This document shows, piece by piece, positions 57,083 to 64,000 of a stretch of 64,000 nucleotides of DNA. The DNA is taken from NCBI RefSeq assembly GCF_000018065.1, contig NC_009840.1, forward strand, positions 1,550,001 through 1,614,000. The letters are read 5' to 3'. The notes beneath the pieces are model-generated. The model was not told the origin of the DNA and did not search any database. It was given only the letters and a program-made list of their open reading frames with translations. Origin of the DNA: Prochlorococcus marinus str. MIT 9215. Its GTDB lineage: Bacteria; Cyanobacteriota; Cyanobacteriia; PCC-6307; Cyanobiaceae. The translations under genes were made by a program, and so were the position numbers. Positions within the stretch are counted from its first letter, which is position 1, and each line of letters opens with the position of its first letter.

Positions 57083-58432
57083 TTAAAAATTATTTTTATT
57101 TTCAAAAACTTTCCAAATATTAACCAGTGAATCTTTAGAACCAATGTTTCCAGGATGAGTAACAATGGGAAGTTTTTCGCCATTTTTTAGGTTGTAAGTC
57201 ACCACTGAAATGCCAGTTAAAATCTGTCCTTCAAGATAAACATAATCTGCATTGAGTCCCTTACTAAGAATCAAATTTGTTGTTATTCCACCTTTTGAAA
57301 TCAAATATCCTATTTCATATTTTAAATCTGCGACCAATTCAGCAATAAAACAAGCAAGTAAATTATAAAAATTAAATAGTTCAGAAGAATCCAAAGACAT
57401 AAATTTTCGTGAAGTAAACAAAACAGGAGTTTTTCCTCTCTCAAAAGAAAATCTAATTTCTTTTAACAATTTATTTTTAAACAAATTCCTTCTCTTCTGA
57501 TTATTATCTGATGAAGTAATTTTAAAGAATTCAAAAACATCTAATTCAACTGGATTGCAATTACTTATCTCGAATAAATTATTCAATTGTGTTGTTGAAA
57601 GTTCTACATAAGATCCAACAATTATTAGTCCTGGAAGAAAACTCTTTTCTTTATTTTTTATTCTTAAATTAGAGAAAAATATTTCACTCTGAGAGACACT
57701 TTTTTTCTCAGAAATTGAACTTATGAAACTTGCTGCAGTTCGAAAAAGGAATTTTTTTTGTTTAATTAATTTTTTAATTACTAAAGAAAATTTTTTTAGT
57801 TGAGAATAATTCTCTACATCTACAACTACATGTTTATTATTCTTCAAGTTCTTTAGTTTTTTAAAAACAATATTATTTTCTTCATCATTTAGCATTTCGA
57901 TATCTGACAATAAAAGATTTTGAATATCTTCAAAATTTATTTGCGATTTACTCTGGTGAAATAAAAGATTCTTTACATTACTTGTCTCATATCCAAAAAT
58001 TTTATCTGTTGCAAAAATTGTTTGACTAATAGGAGTTTTATCAACAAAATGAGATCCATTAATTGTGAATCTTTTACCTTCTATGAAAGCTGGAATATGA
58101 AAAGTAGCATCAAAAGGACCTAAGCAACTATTTAGAGCAATTGGCTCTAAATAGTTATGTCCTCGAAGAGTAGAGTCTCCTCTACTTATAAAAATAATTT
58201 CTTCTTCATAGGCTTTAGAAGTAATTAAAGTCTTAAGATTTTTGCAAATTTCCTCTATTGTTAATTTCGCATCATTTTCCGATAGTGACCTTGTATTAGC
58301 CAAAATAAAAAATAAATTAGATGTAGATTCAAAACCTTTAGCTAAAGTTGAGCAGTCCCACTTAAGCAGTAATAAGCAATCGTGAACAGTTTGAGAGCCT
58401 GTGGGATCATCATCTATAACGACAAATTTCAT
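57083..58432 (-). CDS. four-carbon acid sugar kinase family protein
   Basis: A 449-residue protein with the family start VVIDDDPTGSQTVHD and RGDSTLRGHNYLEP, and a C-terminal nucleotide part with YLISKGGITTNLIL and YLEGQILTGISVV. Relatives phosphorylate threonate, erythronate or similar acids, usually in catabolic clusters with dehydrogenases and epimerases. Here none is adjacent, so the substrate is open. It is convergent with icd. Confidence 0.82.
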   Translation of the reverse strand: MKFVVIDDDPTGSQTVHDCLLLLKWDCSTLAKGFESTSNLFFILANTRSLSENDAKLTIEEICKNLKTLITSKAYEEEIIFISRGDSTLRGHNYLEPIALNSCLGPFDATFHIPAFIEGKRFTINGSHFVDKTPISQTIFATDKIFGYETSNVKNLLFHQSKSQINFEDIQNLLLSDIEMLNDEENNIVFKKLKNLKNNKHVVVDVENYSQLKKFSLVIKKLIKQKKFLFRTAASFISSISEKKSVSQSEIFFSNLRIKNKEKSFLPGLIIVGSYVELSTTQLNNLFEISNCNPVELDVFEFFKITSSDNNQKRRNLFKNKLLKEIRFSFERGKTPVLFTSRKFMSLDSSELFNFYNLLACFIAELVADLKYEIGYLISKGGITTNLILSKGLNADYVYLEGQILTGISVVTYNLKNGEKLPIVTHPGNIGSKDSLVNIWKVFENKNNF

Positions 58433-58445
58433 AAGTATTGCAAAA

Positions 58446-59300
58446 TTACTTAAGAGATTTTATTTGTATTGAGGCATTTAACCTTTTACTATTATTTGAA
58501 GGAATCATAATGTTTCTAAATCCATCAACAAAAGAATTTCGGGGACTAGTCCAAGGTTCGAGACATATCATTCTTCTTGGAGGATCACTCCAAATAACGC
58601 CTAAATCAAAAGGATATGGATGATTTAAAGTTACCTCTCTTTTAAAGATTTTATCTCGAAAAGAGCTTTTACCAGAAGTATACATAAGTAGATCAACTCC
58701 TAAATTAATTTTGTTTAATTCCTCCAAAGTATTACTTATAGTATTTCTTTCTTGATCCTGACAATTAAGTGGATTATCAACAAACTCTAAATTTTTGAAA
58801 TCTGAAATTTTAAAATATGGATGCAAACCAAAATTTATAGGCATAGCAAAGTCTGTTTTGTTATGGATTGTAATTTCAAATTCTAAATAGTTAATTTTTA
58901 AGAAAACTTCTATTTTTAGTTCGAAATCGAAAGGATAATATTTTTTGGTTTTTTTAGATGCATTTAAGAATAAACATAATAATTTTTCATTTTCATTGAA
59001 GGAGTATTGCCATTTCAAATCCCTAGCGAAACCATGTTGTGGTAATTGCAAATAGCCATTTCCAAATAATGAACTAGAGATATTGAGATTTCCACAAATT
59101 GGAAACAAGATTGGAATGCCTCCCCTAATACTTTTTGTCTTATCCATAAATCTTTTTTCATCGAAATAAAGTATTTCATTACCATCCGAAACCCAATTTG
59201 TAATAACGCCTCCTCTTTCAGGACAAAATTTAATGTAATTATTTGTATCCAATTGAAAGACAAAAATTCCTTGGTCCTTATTAGATAATTCAAGTTTCAC
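58446..59300 (-). CDS. aldose 1-epimerase-like (mutarotase) protein
   Basis: A 284-residue galactose-mutarotase-fold protein. It has RGGIPILFPICGNL, the acid/base region PINFGLHPYFKI and, near the end, ICLEPWTSPRNSF, where the glutamate is the expected catalytic base. This version resembles glucose-6-phosphate 1-epimerase (YeaD-like), suggesting a hexose or hexose-phosphate substrate. It follows the hydrolase gene after 9 bases and precedes the kinase-family gene after 13. Confidence 0.8.
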   Translation of the reverse strand: MKLELSNKDQGIFVFQLDTNNYIKFCPERGGVITNWVSDGNEILYFDEKRFMDKTKSIRGGIPILFPICGNLNISSSLFGNGYLQLPQHGFARDLKWQYSFNENEKLLCLFLNASKKTKKYYPFDFELKIEVFLKINYLEFEITIHNKTDFAMPINFGLHPYFKISDFKNLEFVDNPLNCQDQERNTISNTLEELNKINLGVDLLMYTSGKSSFRDKIFKREVTLNHPYPFDLGVIWSDPPRRMICLEPWTSPRNSFVDGFRNIMIPSNNSKRLNASIQIKSLK

Positions 59301-59309
59301 GATTATTAC

Positions 59310-60209
59310 TTAAAGAGAATCAACCCAATCCAAAATATGCTGATTAACTAATTCAGGTATCTCATCATGAGGACAATGTCCTGCATCAAGAATAATTTCT
59401 TTTGTATTCTTTGGTGTAAATTTTTTATATAGATTTCTTTTTTTTGGAGTATTCATCCATGGATCTTTCCCTCCCCAGAGTAGTAATAATGGTGAATCGA
59501 GTTTTGCGAATAATTTATCCAACGGCAATCCCTGAGGACCTGATGGGTTAAATACACTTCTAAAAACATTAAAAGCTCCGAAATCTAGAGAAGGCTTTCT
59601 TATTGACTCAACTAAAAAATCATCAACATTTTTTTTATCAACATAAACTTGATTCAACGTTTTTTTAATATTTTTTGGATTTCTCATATTTTCAAAAATC
59701 AAACGTTGAAGAACAATATTTTTCAAAAATATGCCGGCAACTGTTTCAATTGAAGTTTGCAACATATTCTTTTTGATAGTTTTTTCTTCACTAAAATATC
59801 CAGCAGCATTAAGTAAGATCACTCCTGCGTTTAGCTCATTTAATTCTGCGCCAGCTGCTAATGCGGCATAACCACCCAATGAATTTCCAACAACAATTGT
59901 AGGTTTTTTTATTTTCTCTTTTACATAAGCTACAACTTGATCTTTCCATAAAGATCCTGAGTATTCGACGTCATTAGGCTTAGGACTTTTTCCAAAACCG
60001 AGTAAATCCATAGCATGAACTTCGTATTTTGTACTCAAAATAGGAATATTAAATCTCCAATGATCCGTAGAAGCACCGAAACCATGAATTAATAAAATTG
60101 CACATTCTTTTGATGTTTGCTCGGGCTTAGCTGAAACTGTATGAATTGGGTAATTTAAAAAATTCCAGTTATAATTTACATCACTATCTATCTGAGCTGA
60201 TTTTTCCAT
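59310..60209 (-). CDS. alpha/beta-fold hydrolase
   Basis: A 299-residue hydrolase: oxyanion loop LLIHGFGASTDHW, nucleophile elbow VVGNSLGGYAAL, acid region LLLWGGKDPW, and the histidine in DAGHCPHDEIPELVN. The triad is complete, so it is an active esterase or hydrolase of the pheophytinase-like cyanobacterial group. The substrate cannot be fixed from sequence. Confidence 0.82.
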   Translation of the reverse strand: MEKSAQIDSDVNYNWNFLNYPIHTVSAKPEQTSKECAILLIHGFGASTDHWRFNIPILSTKYEVHAMDLLGFGKSPKPNDVEYSGSLWKDQVVAYVKEKIKKPTIVVGNSLGGYAALAAGAELNELNAGVILLNAAGYFSEEKTIKKNMLQTSIETVAGIFLKNIVLQRLIFENMRNPKNIKKTLNQVYVDKKNVDDFLVESIRKPSLDFGAFNVFRSVFNPSGPQGLPLDKLFAKLDSPLLLLWGGKDPWMNTPKKRNLYKKFTPKNTKEIILDAGHCPHDEIPELVNQHILDWVDSL

Positions 60210-60251
60210 TTATCGAAAACATATCTTAGATGATTCTAATAAACTTATTTC

Positions 60252-61619
60252 CTAAAGAAGACCCACAGGATCAGCTGCAACATCATCTGAAATTTTATTG
60301 CCATCATTTGGGGGCTTATCTTTTAGAACAATTCTTAAGAGTACAGGTGCAAGAAATGTAGTTCCTATAACCATTAATAAAATAGCTGCTTCAAGAGAAG
60401 GAGTTAATAACTTAGCGCTTGTTCCTAGCCCAAGAAAAATTAAACCAACCTCTCCTCTAGGCATCATCCCCAAACCTACAACTAATCTATTTGTAGGTTT
60501 ATCACTTGAAAATACCCATCCGGCTGCAATTTTTCCAATAATCGCAACAACTAATAAAAATCCTGCAACTACAAGAGCTGATCTGCTTGTTGGATCAAGT
60601 GGATTGATAACAGATAAATCCATTCCAGCTCCAACTAATACAAAGAAAATAGTTGCGAATAAGGAAACTAAAGGTAAAACAGATTGTTGTATTGCATGAT
60701 TATTTTTAGAACTACTAAGAATCAATCCAGCTGCAAAAGCCCCTAAAGCTGCTTCCAATCCAATGGCTGTTGCCACGAAACAACACAATACAAGTATCAC
60801 AAAAGAAGCTACCACCACGGCTCCAGGAGCCTTTAATCTATCTAATAACCAATCAAAGCCTGGAGCAGCTGTTCTACTTAATGCGATAGCAGCAATAACA
60901 AATACTACAGCTGCTGCAACTAATTTAACGATAGGAGCAATTTCCAAAGAACCTCCTGCAGCAAGAGCGACTACAACTGCAAGAATAACAATGCCCAAAA
61001 TATCATCCAAAACAGCCGCTCCAATAACAATCTGTCCTTCTCTAGTTTTCAAATATCCCAATTCACCGAAAACACTTGCTGTAATTCCTATACTTGTGGC
61101 TGTCATAGATGCTCCAGCAAAAACTGCTGGAATTAGATCTACTTGGAAAATAAACATCAATCCAAGAGTTCCAAATGCAAACGGTAAAATTACGCCAGCC
61201 ATAGCAACAGTAAAAGCCTGAGCACCGACAGCTACCAATTCCTCTAACTCACTTTCTAAGCCTGTTAAAAATAAAAGAGCATATAACCCGAGAGTTGCTA
61301 CTGCTTGGAGCGAGGGAAAGCTTTCGAAATAAACATCTGGTACTGCTTCTGGGGGGATCGAAGCTAATGAACTAATAACATTTACAAGCCCCTCATTAAG
61401 TTCAGTTCCCGCTGAGGGCGGTATTAATAAATGAAATCCTGATGCTCCTATTACAACCCCTGCAAGAAGCTCGCCTACAATAGTTGGCAAACTTAGTCTT
61501 ACTAATACTTCTGCTAATGCTCTTGCTGCTAAAAAGATCAACAAAAATCTTATAACTCCGATCAACGTTTCAGCAACTTCTAAATCATGTGCACTTAATT
61601 CAGCAAGTAAAGAGTACAT
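60252..61619 (-). CDS. cation:proton antiporter, CPA2 family
   Basis: A 455-residue integral membrane protein with about 12-13 hydrophobic helices and very few charges. Motifs of CPA2/KefB-type exchangers appear: LSLPTIVGELLAGVVIGASG, FLTGLESELEELV, GASMTATSIGITASVFGELG, VLDDILGIVIL with the conserved aspartate pair, and ALGAFAAGLILSSS. No TrkA-N domain follows, so it is the membrane part only. It probably exchanges sodium or potassium for protons. Confidence 0.88.
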   Translation of the reverse strand: MYSLLAELSAHDLEVAETLIGVIRFLLIFLAARALAEVLVRLSLPTIVGELLAGVVIGASGFHLLIPPSAGTELNEGLVNVISSLASIPPEAVPDVYFESFPSLQAVATLGLYALLFLTGLESELEELVAVGAQAFTVAMAGVILPFAFGTLGLMFIFQVDLIPAVFAGASMTATSIGITASVFGELGYLKTREGQIVIGAAVLDDILGIVILAVVVALAAGGSLEIAPIVKLVAAAVVFVIAAIALSRTAAPGFDWLLDRLKAPGAVVVASFVILVLCCFVATAIGLEAALGAFAAGLILSSSKNNHAIQQSVLPLVSLFATIFFVLVGAGMDLSVINPLDPTSRSALVVAGFLLVVAIIGKIAAGWVFSSDKPTNRLVVGLGMMPRGEVGLIFLGLGTSAKLLTPSLEAAILLMVIGTTFLAPVLLRIVLKDKPPNDGNKISDDVAADPVGLL

Positions 61620-61631
61620 TTAAGTGTAAAA

Positions 61632-61662
61632 AATAAACTACCTAATTGGAAGATAGTTTATT
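61632..61662. repeat. 9-bp perfect inverted repeat between antiporter and glgP
   Basis: AATAAACTA (61632-61640) and TAGTTTATT (61654-61662) are perfect inverted copies with a 13-base loop. They lie between two divergent genes, just ahead of the antiporter start, so a terminator role is unlikely. A dimeric regulator site is possible. Confidence 0.45.
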
Positions 61663-61769
61663 GAGGGCCCACTTTAAGAAATATGTAAGAAAAAAGCAAA
61701 AATACTCAACAAGTGTGGATCTGAAGTTACAACAAAGAAATTTTCTTAAAAATGGCTATTGTCTATTAT

Positions 61770-64000
61770 ATGGCTAATCCAATGAATTCCAACGAACCCT
61801 TCGATCTGCGCTTGCCTACACCTGGCTGCTATTTAGATCCTGAGAAAGCTGGGATGGATTCAGATGCTGTTTTTCAAGGAATGACAGCCCATCTTTTCTA
61901 CACACTTGGAAAGTTAGCAACCTCTGCAAGTCCTCACGACTTGTACATGGCTTTAAGTTATGCAGTTAAAGATAGGCTAATGACAAGATATTTAGCTAGC
62001 CAAGAAGTTATAAGAAAAAAACCACAAAAAACAGTCGCCTACTTATCAGCAGAATTTTTAATAGGTCCTCAATTAAGTAATAACCTCCTCAATCTTGGCA
62101 TAACTCAAGAGGCAGAAGATGCTTTAAAAAGATTTGGCATTGAATCATTGTCAACAATCCTCGAAGTTGAAGAGGAGCCTGGATTAGGAAATGGTGGACT
62201 TGGCAGACTTGCAGCTTGTTATATGGAATCATTAGCATCTCTGCAAGTTCCAGCAGTTGGTTATGGTATTAGATATGAATTTGGAATATTCAATCAGTTA
62301 ATAAGGGATGGTTGGCAAGTTGAAGTAACAGATAAATGGTTAAAAGGTGGATGGCCATGGGAACTTCCACAACCAGACGAATCTTGTTTCGTTGGTTTTG
62401 GAGGTAGAACTGAAAGTTATAGAGATGATAAAGGTAACTACAGATCAAGATGGATTCCCTCTGAACATGCTATTGGAGTACCTCATGATGTCCCCGTTTT
62501 AGGATACAGAGTAAATACTTGTGACAGATTAAGATTATGGAGAGCTGATGCAACTGAAAGTTTTGACTTTTATGCATTCAATATTGGTGATTATTATGGT
62601 GCAGTAGAAGAAAAAGTTGCATCTGAAACTCTTTCAAAAGTTTTATATCCAAATGATGGGACAGACGAAGGTAGAAGATTAAGACTCAAACAACAACACT
62701 TTTTTGTAAGTTGTTCTCTTCAGGATATGTTGAGAAGCCTTGAAAAAAGATCAATACCAATCACAGAATTCCCTAAGCATTGGACGGTACAATTGAATGA
62801 TACCCATCCCGCTATTGCAGTTGCAGAATTAATGCGACTTCTTATTGACCAATATCAAATAGGATGGGATAAAGCTTGGAACATAACAACCTCCTCAGTT
62901 GCTTATACCAACCACACATTACTACCAGAAGCTTTAGAGAAATGGGATTTAGGTTTATTCAGCGATCTTCTACCTCGTCATTTAGAAATTATTTATGAAA
63001 TTAATTGGAGATTTCTACAACAATTAAGACTCCGTTATCCTGGTAATGACAAAATCCTACAGAAACTCTCAATAATTGATGAAGAGGGTTCTAAATCGGT
63101 TCGAATGGCTCATTTGGCTACAATAGGAGCACATCATATAAATGGTGTTGCTGCTCTTCACTCAGATTTAATAAAAAGACAACTTCTTCCTGAATTCGCA
63201 GCTTTATGGCCTGAAAAATTTACAAATGTAACTAATGGGGTTACTCCAAGGAGATGGGTTGCCCTTTCCAATCCATCATTATCGAACCTTCTAGAGGAAG
63301 AAGTTGGTCCAAATTGGATTACAAATATGGAACTTCTTAAGAAGTTAGAAGAAAAAAAAGATGACAACAATTTTTTACAAAAATTTGAGGAAACTAAACT
63401 AAATGGTAAAAGAAAATTAGCTAGTTATATTCATTCCAAAACTGGAATACTTGTAGATCCATCAAGTTTATTTGATGTTCAAGTAAAAAGAATTCATCAA
63501 TATAAAAGGCAACATTTAAACGCCCTACAAATTATTGCTCAATATTTAAGAATCAAAAATGGTACCAACAAGCATGAAGTCCCAAGAACAATAATATTTG
63601 GGGGTAAAGCTGCGCCAGGTTATTTTATGGCAAAGCTAATGATTAGATTTATTAATGGTATTGCTGATGTAGTTAATTCTGATCCAGATATGGATGGCTT
63701 ATTAAGAGTTGTTTTTCTACCAGACTACAACGTTAAACTTGGTGAAATAGTTTATCCAGCTACAGATCTTTCAGAACAAATTTCAACTGCTGGAAAAGAA
63801 GCATCTGGAACTGGAAATATGAAATTTGCCATGAATGGAGCGTTAACTATTGGAACCTTAGATGGAGCTAATGTTGAATTACGAGAACTTGTTAAAAAAG
63901 AGAATTTCTTTCTTTTTGGTAAAACTGAAAGCGAAATTATGGATTTAAAGAATAATAATTACTCTCCCAAAACTTTTATTAATCAATGTGCAGAGCTTAA
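61770..64000 (+). CDS. glgP: glycogen/starch/alpha-glucan phosphorylase (5' part; runs off the window)
   Basis: The first 743 codons of a protein normally about 840 residues; the 3' end lies outside. It frees glucose-1-phosphate from glycogen. Signatures: FDLRLPTPGCYLDPEKAGMD at the start, AYLSAEFLIG, LGNGGLGRLAACYMES, VQVKRIHQYKRQHLNAL-type (FDVQVKRIHQYKRQ), and the PLP region KEASGTGNMKFAMNGALTIGT. ATGs in frame lie at 61752, 61770 and 61782; the family start fits 61782 or 61770. Confidence 0.95.
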   Translation, partial: MANPMNSNEPFDLRLPTPGCYLDPEKAGMDSDAVFQGMTAHLFYTLGKLATSASPHDLYMALSYAVKDRLMTRYLASQEVIRKKPQKTVAYLSAEFLIGPQLSNNLLNLGITQEAEDALKRFGIESLSTILEVEEEPGLGNGGLGRLAACYMESLASLQVPAVGYGIRYEFGIFNQLIRDGWQVEVTDKWLKGGWPWELPQPDESCFVGFGGRTESYRDDKGNYRSRWIPSEHAIGVPHDVPVLGYRVNTCDRLRLWRADATESFDFYAFNIGDYYGAVEEKVASETLSKVLYPNDGTDEGRRLRLKQQHFFVSCSLQDMLRSLEKRSIPITEFPKHWTVQLNDTHPAIAVAELMRLLIDQYQIGWDKAWNITTSSVAYTNHTLLPEALEKWDLGLFSDLLPRHLEIIYEINWRFLQQLRLRYPGNDKILQKLSIIDEEGSKSVRMAHLATIGAHHINGVAALHSDLIKRQLLPEFAALWPEKFTNVTNGVTPRRWVALSNPSLSNLLEEEVGPNWITNMELLKKLEEKKDDNNFLQKFEETKLNGKRKLASYIHSKTGILVDPSSLFDVQVKRIHQYKRQHLNALQIIAQYLRIKNGTNKHEVPRTIIFGGKAAPGYFMAKLMIRFINGIADVVNSDPDMDGLLRVVFLPDYNVKLGEIVYPATDLSEQISTAGKEASGTGNMKFAMNGALTIGTLDGANVELRELVKKENFFLFGKTESEIMDLKNNNYSPKTFINQCAEL

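Noticed and set aside
60298-61221. Open frames on the plus strand inside the antiporter gene
   Set aside because: They mirror the membrane gene and have low-complexity Ala/Thr-rich translations; no start signals or family resemblance.
1-64000. CRISPR arrays, insertion sequences, rRNA operons or tmRNA
   Set aside because: No regularly spaced repeats, transposase motifs or rRNA stretches were seen.

Overview
The window looks like a chromosome segment of a high-light-adapted Prochlorococcus. It is very AT-rich and tightly packed. It carries picocyanobacterial hallmarks: psaD, ndhN, ldpA, cyanobacterial-type gshA, a panC-cmk fusion, and a ho1-pebA-pebB set with no phycobilisome genes beside it. 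The strain cannot be named from the sequence alone.

Layout. Positions 1-975 look like the edge of an accessory island: the 5' part of a NodU/CmcH-type carbamoyltransferase, then about 300 bases of non-coding or decayed DNA with iterated 11-mers, abutting the 3' end of tRNA-Ser(GCT). Next come alr (-) and an HNH endonuclease (+). From 2907 to 19020 nearly everything is one minus-strand run of translation genes. In order of transcription it is rplC-D-W-B, rpsS, rplV, rpsC, rplP, rpmC, rpsQ, rplN-X-E, rpsH, rplF-R, rpsE, rplO, secY, adk, rpmJ, rpsM, rpsK, rpoA, rplQ, truA, then rplM, rpsI, rpmE, prfA. Positions 19.2-33.5 kb are mixed: ndhN-ldpA, tRNA-Gln plus a HAD hydrolase, recA with a textbook cyanobacterial LexA box, a helicase-like relic, tyrA, a crtD-like desaturase, a fructosamine-kinase-family gene, a CAAD protein, moeB, a tandem-duplicated cobO, larE, speD and recF. 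From 33.6 to 44.1 kb come tRNA-Arg, a GNAT protein, ppc, gshA, trpE, psaD, a histidine kinase, rodA and mrp. From 44.2 to 55.5 kb come hemF, a complex-C cofactor assembly protein, RNase D, a lipid-A-disaccharide-synthase-like protein beside tRNA-Cys, two small unknowns, purM, panC-cmk, a low-molecular-weight phosphatase and the bilin genes. The end holds icd, a four-carbon acid sugar kinase-family protein, a mutarotase-like protein, an alpha/beta hydrolase, a CPA2 antiporter and the first 743 codons of glgP.

How the genes fit together. The ribosomal block couples translation to secretion (SecY), nucleotide balance (Adk) and transcription (RpoA). Its L31, L36 and Adk are zinc-free forms, fitting a low-zinc ocean. 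The rest is core carbon and nitrogen metabolism (ppc, icd, glgP, purM, trpE, tyrA), tetrapyrrole and bilin synthesis (hemF, ho1, pebA, pebB), cofactors (cobO, moeB, panC) and DNA repair (recA, recF).

I see no wholly new system. The best leads are the island edge at tRNA-Ser, recF with no normal in-frame start codon, the doubled CobO, the motorless helicase relative, the LexA box over the recA promoter, the symmetric promoter element between rplC and ndhN, and the small zinc-ribbon gene overlapping an unknown gene near 48.8 kb. No rRNA, CRISPR array or intact transposase was seen.
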